The notes under the pieces are model-generated. The model worked only from the letters and a program-made list of their open reading frames with translations. It searched no databases and was not told the origin of the DNA. From Entamoeba invadens IP1 (Eukaryota; Evosea; Mastigamoebida; Endamoebidae): a stretch of DNA of 36,113 bases. This document shows positions 10,699 to 21,088 of the stretch, piece after piece (position 1 is the stretch's first letter; each line of letters begins with the position of its first letter). The position numbers and the translations under genes are program-made. The stretch is taken from positions 1-36,113 of the forward strand of contig NW_004443506.1 in assembly GCF_000330505.1 (NCBI RefSeq), in the 5' to 3' direction.

Positions 10699-13600
10699 AT
10701 GACTTTCAAACAGAAGATCAACACTTTATTAAAATATTTACTTTCTCACAGATTCTTATGCTTCTTGGGGTGTCCAAAACCAACCCCAAACGTCACTCAA
10801 CGAGTCCGATATACAAGAACTCGACGTGAAAAAAGTTAATTTCTTAACAAAACAATTCGAAGTTGCTTGGGAAACGGCGATACAGAAACCAAAGTCCAAA
10901 TTGTCGCGAGTGATGTTTCTATTGAATGCAAGACCTATGTTGATCGCAATAATTCCAAGACTCATTTATGATGTCACTTTGTTCATCCCAATTTTTGCAC
11001 AAAGCGTAATGATTAACTTTGGTACCAAATGGAACGACATCGAGAATTCAGAGTCTTCATGGACTAACGAACAAGTTGCTGAGTCGTTGTCATGGCAATA
11101 TCAGAAATGGACTGGTGCGATGTTTGGTTTATTTGTGGCGATTATTGCACTTACATCTTCTGTGTGTGGACATTATTTCACTTATATTACCACTGTTGTT
11201 GGTCAGAAAATGCGGTCGACACTCGTCATGGCAATGTATGAAAGAATATTCGCGATGAATGCAAAATCGCAATCCACGACGCCACATGGCCAGATCTTAA
11301 ATATGATGATGTTGATGCAAACTATATGAATGATATGTGCTCACAAGTTTATTCGTTGTGGTCGTGTACTTTGGAAGTTATTTTGTCGTTGATATGGCTC
11401 TTTTACTTGGTTCAATGGAGTGCATGCGCTGGACTTTTAGTGATGTTAATTTCAGTATTTTTAAACATTGTAATAGCCAAACTCACTGTTAACCAAATGA
11501 AGCAGTTGATGATTATTAAAGATACCCGTGTGAAGCTCATGACAGAAGTATTGAATGCGATTAAGACAGTGAAAGTGATGGTATGGGAAAGACACTTGCA
11601 TGGTCAGTTACACGACACAAGAAAGAAAGAAGTCAAAAGAATCTTGTGGGTCATTGCTTTTAGAAGTTGCATGAACTTCATAGTCTGGGCAATTCCAACA
11701 ACAGTTTTTTTTTGTTACTTATTTATTCCGATTATTATCTAACATGGGTCGGCTGATGCTATTATACCAGAAGAAGCATTTTTGACACTCAGTCAGTCCT
11801 ATCAGAATGATACTTTGGCACTTTTTTGAAATAATTGTTAAACGACACGATGCAAGGTGTCACTTCGTTGAGAAGAATTCAAGAGTTCTTGATGAAAGGT
11901 GAAGACCAAAAAGACCGAGATGCAGACAATGTAATTGCTGCTGTTGAGACTGCAGCGCCTGACGCGCCAAGTATTGCAGTTGAACATGCAACATACACAT
12001 GGGAAGACAACGACTCGACTGCGCTCTCAGACATCAACTTCACTGCGAAGAAGGGGCAACTGATTGGAATCATTGGCGAAGTTGGGTGTGGTAAGTCCGC
12101 GTTCTTCCGGTCATTGCTTGGTAACTTACACAAGACAAATGGTATGGCGTTGTACAATGGGAAGATAGGGTATGTTGCACAGAATGCATGGGTACAGAAC
12201 TTGACTGTACACGATAATGTTGTCTTTGGAAAGAAACACAACAACGACGTCTACGAGAAGGTTGTTGCGGCTTGCGAGTTGAGAAACGATTTGGAAAACT
12301 TCCCAGGTGCAGACCAAATGGAAGTTGGGATTGGCGGATCAAATCTTTCTGGTGGACAGAAACAGCGACTTGCGCTCGCACGTGCGGCATATCAGAATGC
12401 AGACATCTACTTACTTGACGACTGTTTGAGTGCAGTCGATGCAAATGTCGGGCAGAACATCTTCAACAACTGCATCAAAAGCATTCTACGAGAAAAGACG
12501 CGTGTTTTGATCACACAGACATTCCAATACCTCCCCGAGTGTGACTACATCTATGTGATGAAGAACAACACATTTGTCGAACAAGGTACTTTCGAAGAGT
12601 TGCACGCTCAACAAGGAAGTGAATTCTTGCGTTTGTATTCAAATTATGTAGCGAACGTTTCTCATCAGGACGAACATGGCAAGAGAATATTAAAACGTAA
12701 AATGAAAAATGGAATCAAAGTCACACAACTTATTCATGGAGAAAGCCGTGATACGTCATCTATTTTAAAGACGATGATGACGTATATAAAATATGGAGGA
12801 TGGTTCAACTTTGCTATGGTGGTGTTCTTCTTCTTCGTTTCATCATTTTTGTTGCTTGCTTCCAACTTCTGGTTGGTCTTATGGACAGATCCATCAAAAA
12901 AGGATCAATAAGAGTTTACAAAATCATTGAATGGATACGAGTTGGTTGGTATATATGGAGGAATCATTGCCGTTGTACTTTTCCTCTTTATTTTCAGATT
13001 CTTTTTCTTAGGAGCTTTGAATGGGAAAGCTTCAATTAAAATCCACTTTGATGCGTTGAACCATGTTTTGAATTCACCTATGTCATTTTTCCAAACAACC
13101 CCAATTGGTCGTATTCTCAATAGATTCTCAGAGAACTTGTTTACTTTGGATGATAAAATCAATTTGTCTTTGGCTCAGTTTATTGCTTCAGTGACAATGC
13201 TTGTCGTACTAATTATCATTCCAGTTATGGTCAACTCCTTGATGCTGCCAGTGATGGCTCTTGGTCAATTCTGGTTCTTCTATGTGTTCAAGATCTATAT
13301 GAAATATGCCAAACAATTACTTCGACTCGATGTTGTAAATAGAAGTCCATTGTACAACAGTTTCCAAGAGACTTTGCTTGGACTTGACACCATCAAAGTG
13401 ATGAAAAACGAGAGGAGATTCACTTCGATACTGTCCAACAAATTGAACAAACAACAGAAGATTTACTACGCCAATAATGTCTGCCAAAGATGGTTGGGTG
13501 TTCGTGTTGAGTTAGTTGGGTGTTTATCACTGGGTGCTATTGTGACAGTCGGCGCAATTCAAATTGCAAGTATTTCCCCGTCTTTAATTGCCTTAATGGT

Positions 13601-13791
13601 GATGTATATGTTCCAATACAACAAAAATTTAACACAATTTGTACAATCGTGCATTGAAGTCCAGATGGTGTCGACTGCTGTAGCTGCTGTTTGTGATTAC
13701 CTTGATTTGCCATCAGAGAGAGGGATAACGGAAGATGACCCGACAGTGACAGGTCGTGTTGGTCCTAATTGGCCTGAGCAGAGGGTATCTG
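10699..13791 (+). pseudogene. ABCC/MRP-type ABC transporter, multiply broken and lacking NBD2
   Basis: A full-length ABCC-type exporter would have TMD1-NBD1-TMD2-NBD2 and use ATP to expel conjugates or drugs. Here, in order, are: an N-terminal scrap from ATG 10699 (MTFKQKINTLL), TMD1 (about 10760-11800), NBD1 (11835-12660) and TMD2 (about 12780-13680). A linker then ends in GPNWPEQ, the point just before NBD2 in ABCC proteins, at about 13780. Breaks: a frameshift near 10755, a frameshift near 11300 (frame changes before DANYMNDMCSQ), stop TAA 11740-11742, further shifts at 11800-11840, and in-frame stop TAA 12909-12911. NBD2 is wholly missing because the Mutator-like element begins at 13792 and nothing ABC-like resumes after 16033. 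Codons are GC-richer than the flanks, consistent with a once-expressed gene. Confidence is high for family and inactivation, lower for the exact 5' end. Confidence 0.88.
11835..12911 (+). pseudogene. ABC transporter NBD1 segment of the broken ABCC gene
   Basis: This is the longest open stretch of the broken transporter, about 358 codons, running from NDTMQGVTSLRRIQEFL (the end of TMD1) through the first nucleotide-binding domain into the first helix of TMD2. Visible motifs are Walker A GEVGCGKS, Q-loop region GYVAQNAWVQN, signature LSGGQKQRLALARA and Walker B IYLLDDCLSAVDA with D-loop. The H-loop position reads LITQTFQYL, so the usual His is Gln. An in-frame TAA at 12909-12911 ends it in the middle of the TMD2 start, and the same frame continues downstream. 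Confidence 0.88.
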
Positions 13792-13805
13792 GACATTGGT
13801 TCTAA
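12912..13805 (+). pseudogene. ABC transporter TMD2 segment of the broken ABCC gene
   Basis: This continues the NBD1 frame after the stop at 12909-12911. It encodes the second transmembrane domain: hydrophobic helices around LVGIYGGIIAVVLFLFIF, the ABCC-typical stretch SPMSFFQTTPIGRILNRFS, the coupling/elbow segment KTYYANNVCQRWLGVR-like, and the linker ending GPNWPEQ. The last residues (about 13782 onward) come from the inverted repeat of the inserted element, so the frame's apparent end at 13805 belongs to the transposon, not to the transporter. Confidence 0.85.
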
Positions 13806-13883
13806 TAGACATTGGTACTAACCTTGAGTGAAAATAATTTGAAACACTTTAGAAAAAAACTTCTTCCCAAAAGTGATTTTTTT
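13792..13883. repeat. Left terminal inverted repeat of the MULE
   Basis: About 92 bp, exact inverse of 15942-16033. The two copies diverge immediately after the T-run following CCCAAAAGTGA. The outer 32 bp are a tandem pair of 16-bp units. Confidence 0.93.
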
Positions 13884-15853
13884 AAAAAACAAAAAAAAAT
13901 ATTTTTGACTTTTTGCTTTTGCTGTTTTCAATTTTTTAAATAATGAACTGTTGTATGGTTTTTTACGATGCACACATTTTTTATCTGCTTCAGGTTTCTT
14001 TGGCTTCTTTTCGATGTTAATTTTTGTTTTCATGTTCTTTACTGTCACAACATTTTTGGGTTTATCTTCTTCACAATCTATATGTATTATATCCATTTCA
14101 AGTAAATTGGGCACTTGATTTTCGTCTTTGTATGATAGTTTACAATTGAGATTGAATAAAGGTTGTTCATTTCGAGGTTGAATTATAGTACAATCCGCAA
14201 TACACGAAGAAGTTGTTTGATTTAAAACATTTAATGAAGTAAATTCCGTTTCCGTTTCCATGTCTAATGGCACAACTTGATTATTATCTATTTGTGAACC
14301 TTCTTCATCAAAAATGCAATGTTGTTGTTCTTCAACAATTTTCTCAATTTCTTTTTTCATTTTTCCACGCAAAACCGAATTATAAGAATTATTAACACGC
14401 GCAGATTGGACATTCAAATTGTAACTGATGTATAACAAAGAAATTGAATCCAAATAAGTCAAATTCGACTGATATTTTTTTTGGTATAATTATTCATGGA
14501 TATGAATAGTTTACGTTGAAGATCAGTGACATTCTTTTTGTATTGTTTTATAACATTACCCGTTATCATGTCATTCCATTTCATTTTAGTTTTATGTTCA
14601 ATTTTCCTGAGGATGTCAATTAAAACCAACAACTTAGGATGTGCTACAATTACAAGGAATCCAACTCCACTATGAAATCCTTCTGAATAGTTATTAGTTC
14701 TGTTATTTTCATTAAACTGACACCAGAATTGACAACCAACTTTTTCCAACCAAAAACGTCGAAAGTATATTAACAAATCTTCAAATTGTGATTTTACTTT
14801 TTCTCCGACTCCGTATGGTGATGATAATGCCATCTGTTCAAAACACGTTTTAAATGTATTTTCTATCTCATTTTCTGGTAGAAATGGAAGTGAAAATAGT
14901 CTGCGTATCCATGTATGCAATATTGGATCTTTTTGGTATAATGCAGACAACCCAACTTTACCAGTCATTCTGTAAACTGCTTGATTCATATGAAACAATC
15001 ATATTTTAACATCACATTTAAATACATTTTTATATGCATTCATTGCAGCAAATTGGCAATCTGTGTGAGCAATTTTTAATTGTGGAAACAGATTGTAAAT
15101 TTTAGTAAAAGAGTAAATGAATGTTTGTGTTTTTTCATTTGGTAACAATATGAAACATACCGGAAAAACGTAGTCTTCGATCAATGCATGAATTGTATAA
15201 ATACAACTAACACCATTTGGAGTAATTCTATATGTACCATCAGAAAAAATTTCTGTTGTGTTCGAAGCTATGTGTCTTTGGTTTGAAGAAGTAAAAATTA
15301 AAATTCTTGGAATAGTTGTGTCTAAGGTATTAGAGTCAAAATACAAAAACGAGTTGTCAATGTTAGTTTCAGATCTTGGTTCTTTAGTAACTTTTAGAAT
15401 CTCTGGTATTGTAGTTTCTTGTTAAGAATGTTTATTAGTTCCCAAAATTTTATCTTGTAAACGACTTGCATATTTAACACATGCTTCAATATCTTTTTCA
15501 GATGCTTTGTCACAATCGGGTAGCAAAACTATTTTGTTGATCAGTTGTCTTATGTTTTGAGTAACATTTAAATCAAGCTCATTGTTAATAATTTCTCTGC
15601 GACATCTTGCACGATACAACTCTTCGTGATCTATTAAACAAGTATGAGAACCTTCAATTTTAAAAGTGTTGTTATCTGTTATTATAACAAGAACTTTACA
15701 ACCATCTCCACTGCATTTATATACAACACAACCATCTTTTGCTTTTCTGTTAAAAGCATAACATTTTCTATCAACCGATAAAAGTGGATGCACAACTTGA
15801 TTTTTTCTTGGTTCAATTCTGTTTTCAAAATAACGCAACGAATAATTTTGCAT
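13818..15853 (-). pseudogene. MULE transposase with FLYWCH-like finger, interrupted
   Basis: The gene reads right to left from ATG 15851-15853 (MQNYSLRYF). The first about 100 residues contain a FLYWCH-like zinc-binding domain: C and C in CYAFNRKAKDGCVVYKC-like order, then H-T-C. The MULE catalytic domain follows, with first Asp in DGTYRI (about 15235), second Asp in AHTDCQFAAMNAYKNVF (about 15030-15070) and the Glu region NNYSEGFHSGVGF (about 14670-14705). The C-terminal 200 residues are Lys-rich and acidic. Three defects separate otherwise contiguous frames: TAA at 15422-15424 and TGA at 14999-15001 (both in frame) and a frameshift at 14459-14462. The copy is thus presumably inactive unless the calls are sequence errors. 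The C-terminal frame runs into the left TIR. Confidence 0.87.
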
Positions 15854-15941
15854 GTAAATATTAAGTTTTTTAATTTTAAAATTTATTCTGAAAAAGTTAT
15901 TAAATTTAATAATGAATTAAAATAAAATTGTTGTTCTATTT

Positions 15942-16033
15942 TAAAAAATCACTTTTGGGAAGAAGTTTTTTTCTAAAGTGTTTCAAATTATTTTCACTCA
16001 AGGTTAGTACCAATGTCTATTAGAACCAATGTC
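15942..16033. repeat. Right terminal inverted repeat of the MULE
   Basis: Exact reverse complement of 13792-13883, ending ...TAGAACCAATGTC at 16033. It lies about 90 bp upstream of the transposase start, so it may also carry the transposase promoter. Confidence 0.93.
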
Positions 16034-16195
16034 TAGGAATCAATTATACCGAGATGAGTAAATTATACAATTCAATGTATAAGCAATTATAAACTCTGTT
16101 TTATCAATTGCAACACACTTTTTATTTTTGTTCAGTGTGTATTCGGTATTACAGATATTGTGACGAAAAGGAATCAACCTCACTACAAAATTCTT

Positions 16196-16972
16196 CTAAT
16201 TTTCAACACATTTTGTTTCCAGTAAAACATACTCTTCTTTGCATCTTGTACATATCAATTCGGTGATATTTGTGATTATATAAGAATTGCAGTTACTCTC
16301 AGAGAGTAAGTGGCATTTTTCATCTTTCAGATAATATCCATTCAAACACAACGAACATACATACAAGAATAATTGTTTATACTCAATAAGTATAAACAAT
16401 TAGTAAAGTTAGTACAATTTTAAACATCCTTCTTTACAATGAATAATATATCCATTGGAGTCAACTAAATTGGTTGTTTTGACACATTTCTTGTGTTCTA
16501 AAGATTCAAAGCCATAGCTAGTTTTACACAACAAACATTCCAATCTTTTATTTTTCCCATGTGCTGTAAAATTCAAATGTAACAATTTTAAATAGAATAT
16601 GAACAATTCGCAGCTTCGGTTGAACTTTTATTGTATTCATTGATGTTAATTATTACACTAGAGTTACCTTCGACATTTTCAATTTCATCTTCCATACAAT
16701 TGAGTGCGCTTTTTGTCATCAGCACATTATTGATTTCATTCTCAACGCATTTTTCATCAACTAAATTGTATTGTCCAAGTTCACATAATATACACTGTCC
16801 ACTCTGAGAGTCACATTCTGCACAATGTGGATGTTTGTCCCAACAGTACACATCTCCCTCTATTAGGCACATAAGGAATATCACACTTGTTAAACAACGA
16901 TGAAGATAAACATTTAGTGCAATGTGAAATGCCACAATTTAATGAACACTCTATAATCCTAGATAATGTATC
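16196..16972 (-). pseudogene. CXXC-rich surface-protein fragment (Igl/TMK ectodomain-like)
   Basis: Minus-strand frames at 16855-16972, 16588-16935, 16409-16606 and 16196-16399 together encode repeated small cysteine modules. Examples are HCTKCLSS, HPHCAECDSQSGQCILC followed by GQYNLVDEKC, LECLLCKTSYGF followed by KKC, HCKEGC, and CLNGYYLKDEKC. Such C-x2-C ... GYYL ... C modules build the extracellular parts of Entamoeba transmembrane kinases and of the Gal/GalNAc lectin intermediate subunit, and occur in other protist surface antigens. No signal peptide, membrane helix or kinase domain is in reach, and the modules are spread over at least three frames with stops, so this is a relic. Which family it came from cannot be decided from the fragment. 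Confidence 0.75.
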
Positions 16973-17358
16973 CATATATAAAATTATTTTAATACATTAT
17001 GTCAGAAATGTAGAATGAACAAATAATAATAGTTTAAATTATTCAAACACAATAAAAGATTGTTTTTTCCAAAAGGTTGAACTCTAAATGATTTAAAATG
17101 AACTTCAACACATAAAAAATTTCATTTGCATTGATTTGTTAATTTGTATTTTTGGTCAAGTTATTTTAATAATGATTATTTTCAATATGATAAATAAAAA
17201 TTGCTCATTTTTTATTTATAGGACAAGGTAATATCTGCCACATTGTTACAAAAAACATTATTATAATTTTGTTTAATCGGACAGTTTTGTTAAAAAAATT
17301 ACAATGAAAAAAACCAAAATAATTCAAGAGTGTGTTGATAATAAAAAACAAGTAAAAA
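16973..17358. other. Spacer downstream of two minus-strand pseudogenes
   Basis: AT-rich with no credible frame. It separates the CXXC-rich relic from the end of the acyltransferase pseudogene. I see no repeat or RNA gene. Confidence 0.5.
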
Positions 17359-18908
17359 TCAATTTTTAGATTTTCTTTTGAATAATATTCTTGAAAGTAA
17401 ATTTCTCACAGGCACATCGTAATATTTTAAAACACCACATGAAAACATGAACGCTACAAATGCGATTTGAAAGTATGCAAACCACGAAAAATATTCATAA
17501 TTTTGATAAAGTTTTTCCCAATTTGAAAAGAAACGTGTAACATAAAAACTGGGTACGATACTTCACCACATAAGAGTGCTACTTTTTTCATAAAGTCGTT
17601 GTTTATTTCACAATTGGTTGCAATGAATAATGTAACTGGATACAAAATACAGACACACACCAAACAATAAATCGAATTTTGTAAACTACTCATTTTGTAA
17701 TTATCCACTTTGAATGTTACAAGAATAATACAAACACATATTAACACACCAAATGGTATTTGTGGTCTTTTCCCATGTTTTTTGATCCACCATTTCTGAA
17801 ATTTCGATACAAGAAATTCAATGACCATCCCATTGACACATGAAAACCCCGCACGTGTAACTCCCACAAAAACCCACTGTCACTAAAATAAAACCCCATA
17901 TTAAAAATAATTACATTGTGCCAAAAAAGGAAACTCCAAAACATGAAGTTGGCTCAGAACAAACAGTAAAAAGAAGACCATATAAACAAATACTACAAAA
18001 ACAATGTGTATGTATCGCAAGAAAAACGCATAGAATACAACAAATAGATACTCAAAGAATACAGTCCACGCGACACCATTTGGTTTGAATCTCCATCCCA
18101 TATCCCAATTAGGAAGCGCAAATATATTAAGTATTATATAAACAATTATTTTGCCTATATTCATTGTGTAAAATGGGGTAAATGAAAGAATACAAAGAAT
18201 GGTACCAAACACTTGCATTGGGAACAACCGAAAAACTCGACGCAAAAGAAACATAAATGGGTTGAATATCATATTTTTATGTTTTAGTTTGTTTCTATTG
18301 TTTTCCAAATTATCATTTTGAATTAACATGTTGTTATCCAAATTTGGTGTTGGTGTTTCAATTTTTATTTCAGTTGTATTTACATCTTCGTTATCCGTTA
18401 ATTGGTTTTGACTATCTGTTTGAATAGCTTCTATATCATTTTTAATTACATTATCTTGGGTTGTTACATTTGTTTTAATAATAGATGTAAGCTCAATATC
18501 ATCATTGTAAAAAGGTTTCAATTAGTTGTTTTTGCAACTATTTGAAATTTTTAAACACGGCAATAATTTACTAATTTGTTTTATAAGGGTGTTCAACATC
18601 ATTCTGAAAAACTTGTATGTTTTTTCAATGAAATCGTTATCTCTTGAATTCTTGTTGGTATAAGAAGTAAAAAATCCTGAGACTAAAAAGAAGAAGTCAA
18701 CTCCAAGGTAACTATGACCGACTAAATATCGTAAGGCTTTGTAATGCGGTCCACCGAAATGATATAACATTATCATAACAGAACAAACACCTCTCAAAAG
18801 TGCCACTGTTGTGAAATAATGTTTTGTCTCATTTTTTGTTTCTGAATGTGTTCTATGTGAAGTATCAATAGACTCAACATGTTCATGGTTAGTAACATCG
18901 GTTAACAT
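17359..18908 (-). pseudogene. Degenerate acyltransferase family 3 paralogue
   Basis: Related along its length to the intact gene at 8203-9531. From ATG 18906-18908 it encodes a short polar tail, the Arg-X10-His motif (LLRGVCSVMIMLYH), GVDFFFLVSGFFTSYT, then after an interruption FMFLLRRVFRLFPMQV, GVAWTVFFEYLF, GEVSYPVFMLH and, near the end, DVPVRNLL with stop at 17359-17361. Breaks: in-frame TAA at 18522-18524, stop at 17901-17903, and frame changes near 17870-17940 and 17455-17520. Between SGFFTSYT and FMFLLRR about 130 codons have no counterpart in the intact gene; they are polar and Asn/Asp/Glu/Thr-rich, like the cytosolic N-tail of this family. An AAAAATTAT word just before the ATG is close to the Entamoeba initiator. 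Confidence 0.85.
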
Positions 18909-19728
18909 GATAATTTTTAAGTTTATAAATATAATTCTAATATCTTTATATTTATTTATTATTTAATAAAAATTGTTATAAATGTTATAAGATATAAAAA
19001 GGTGTGCAGTTTTTAAATAATAATAATAATCAAAAGTGTTACTTCAAAAATAATTATGTTTTATTTTCTAATAATATTAATGTATTGTTATGAAATACAT
19101 ATATAAAACACCATTGATTGACAAAAAAGTGTAGTTTTTAATATAAAAATTATTATTAAATAAAAATATAACTATTTGACTTTAATGATGATAAACACCA
19201 AAACAAAAAAATGTTTAAAAAATAATATAATGTTTTATCTTTATTTTTTGTTATGGAATCCAATCAAAATATATATTTATATTAAACTTATAATTAAGTG
19301 AATTTTAAAGCTTATATGCACATGTTTAATATATACTATATTTTGTTCAATCGAAATAATTATTATTGAAAACAACTTAATATGAAAAAGATAATTTAAA
19401 TGAATAACAATTATAATAGGATAATAAATTAACAAATTAAAATTATTATATTAATTGACTACACACATCTTATTAAAATTAAAAATTGGAATATTATTGT
19501 ATTATAAATGATAAACAATAAACAAATTAAAATTAAATAAATAATACAGATACAAATTACACAAGATATTTTGTGTAATTTTATTGAACTGGAAATACTA
19601 CTAAAAATTAAGTCGTATTATTTTTTATACTTTAATATTTGGTATAACAACTTACTAATATTTTAACTCAAAATGAAAATTTATAAATATTTAAAAATTA
19701 AAAAGATTTAAAAAAATTCAAATAATCA
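18909..19728. other. Divergent intergenic region between acyltransferase pseudogene and LRR gene
   Basis: 820 bp of very AT-rich DNA without a coding frame lies between two divergently oriented genes. Its right end holds a good Entamoeba-type core promoter for the LRR gene, given separately. Its left end has a weaker initiator-like word for the pseudogene at 18908. Confidence 0.55.
19688..19720 (+). promoter_or_regulatory. Entamoeba-type core promoter (TATA-like plus Inr) of the LRR gene
   Basis: TATTTAAA at 19688-19695 matches the Entamoeba TATA-like element (GTATTTAAA type). AAAAATTCA at 19712-19720 is an exact match to the E. histolytica initiator. The spacing of about 24 bp between them and 8 bp from initiator to ATG 19729 fit the short 5' leaders typical of the genus. 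What is seen is the sequence match; promoter activity is inferred. Confidence 0.65.
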
Positions 19729-21088
19729 ATGAGTACTTACACAAAAGAAGACCGTGAAAAATACCACGACACAATTCCAGAAAATTTTACCATTTTAGGA
19801 GAAGACTCTTTTTCTGAATGCACACTTAAGAATGTTATAATTCCCTCGAATATTACACAGCTTGATATGGGTTGCTTTAATGATAACACCATTGTTGAGT
19901 CTGTTTAACTACCAGACACCCTAGTTAAAATCGGTGAATCCTCCTTTAATGGATGTGTTTCATTAATATCAATTAATATCCCAAGTAAAATCACTTCATT
20001 AGAAGAAGGTGTTTTTGTACAAGCAAACTTTTCTTCTTTTACTTTACCAGATACTGTCAAAGTAATAATAAATGGGGCCTTTGGTGCTTGTAAGAACCTA
20101 AAAAGTATTGTATTAAGCAGTTATTTAGAAACTCTTGGATTTGGTGGGTTGGGGGAATGCCCACTTTTAACGTCAATAACACTACCAGAGTCTCTTAAGG
20201 TTATTGGTGAAAAGGTTTTCTTTAATGACGAGCAGTTACTCTCGATTGTTATACCCAAGAATATGACTTCCATTGGTCAAGATGTTTTTAAGTGCTGTAC
20301 TTCACTTTCAAGTGTGACTGTGTTATCCCCATGTCTTGGCAATTCAATGTTTATCGACTGCAAAAAATTAGAGGACATCGTGTTAAATGACAACATTGAC
20401 GTTTTGCCAAATTGCGTCTTTTCTGGTTGCACCAAAATTAACAAAATTGATTGGAGAAGCGTGTTTCATCGGATGCAAATCACTGAAAAATATCGATTTC
20501 CCAACTACACTCGCTACTATTGAAAGATATGCATTTAGTGCTTGCGCTTTGTATGAAGTGACGCTTCCAAATATCGAAACAATTGCTAAAAACTGTTTTA
20601 CTGAATGTAATTGTCTTACTAAAGTTGTTATACCAAATTCTGTTAAAGAAATAGAAGAAGAAGCTTTCTGCTCATGCGAAAATCTTAAGTTGATCGAGTT
20701 ACCAAACAGTATCGAAAAAATTGGGAAAAACTCTTTTTATGGTCGTAGCAAGTTAAGTAAAGTCGTCATATCCAATAAGGTCAAAATAATCAACAAACAA
20801 TCTTTTTCAGCATGTAAAGAACTTGTTGAAATTGTAATACCCGAAGGCGTCGAAATTATTAAGGAGTTCTCTTTTGTTGGAGATGTTAAATTGAAAATAA
20901 TCACACTACCCAAGATTCTCAAAGAAATTGGGGAAGCTGCATTTGCAGATTGTCTTTCACTTCAAGAAATTAATGGGTTGGAAAATGTAAAAACTTTTGA
21001 AGTTGGTTGTTTCTATCAAACCAAAGTGACTTCTAATAAAATTCCTCAAACAGCTTTTAAGAAATCAGATCGTTATAAAAACAATTAA
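19729..21088 (+). pseudogene. BspA-like leucine-rich repeat protein, one stop and one frameshift
   Basis: A tandem array of about 23-residue LRR_5 (Treponema/BspA-type) repeats, pattern LPxxIxxIGxxxFxxCxxLxxIxI, runs for the whole length. Clear units are SLISINIPSKITSLEEGVF, LLTSITLPESLKVIGEKVF and NLKLIELPNSIEKIGKNSF. These proteins are very abundant in Entamoeba, where some are surface-exposed; no signal peptide is visible here. The start at ATG 19729 (MSTYTKEDREKYHD) is supported by the promoter match. TAA at 19906-19908 interrupts the frame at codon 60. Near 20440-20460 the frame changes by +1 and about ten residues of one repeat are missing, consistent with a small deletion between AAAATT words. 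The reading frame then runs to 21088. Apart from these two lesions the gene looks fresh, so it may be a recent pseudogene or carry sequence errors. Confidence 0.88.

Larger units (their letters stand above)
13792..16033. mobile_element. Mutator-like element (MULE) with 92-bp perfect TIRs
   Basis: The two ends, 13792-13883 and 15942-16033, are exact inverted repeats of about 92 bp beginning GACATTGGTTCTAATAGACA. Inside each TIR the outermost 32 bp consist of two tandem 16-bp units (GACATTGGTTCTAATA and GACATTGGTACTAACC). The element carries one transposase gene on the minus strand. No 9-11 bp target-site duplication is recognisable: the left flank ends GAGGGTATCTG and the right flank begins TAGGAATCAAT. 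Flanking DNA was therefore probably deleted or rearranged, in keeping with the loss of the ABC transporter NBD2. Mutator-like elements are known from Entamoeba genomes. Confidence 0.92.

Noticed and set aside
11879..12444. Minus-strand frames opposite the ABC transporter NBD1 (11879-12244, 12070-12444, 12126-12317)
   Set aside because: They are antisense shadows: the plus strand here carries Walker A, signature and Walker B motifs, while the minus frames have no motif.
12927..12950. Treating the TMD2 part of the ABC transporter as a separate gene starting at 12927
   Set aside because: It is in the same frame as the upstream segment and separated only by one stop codon, so it is the continuation of one broken gene.
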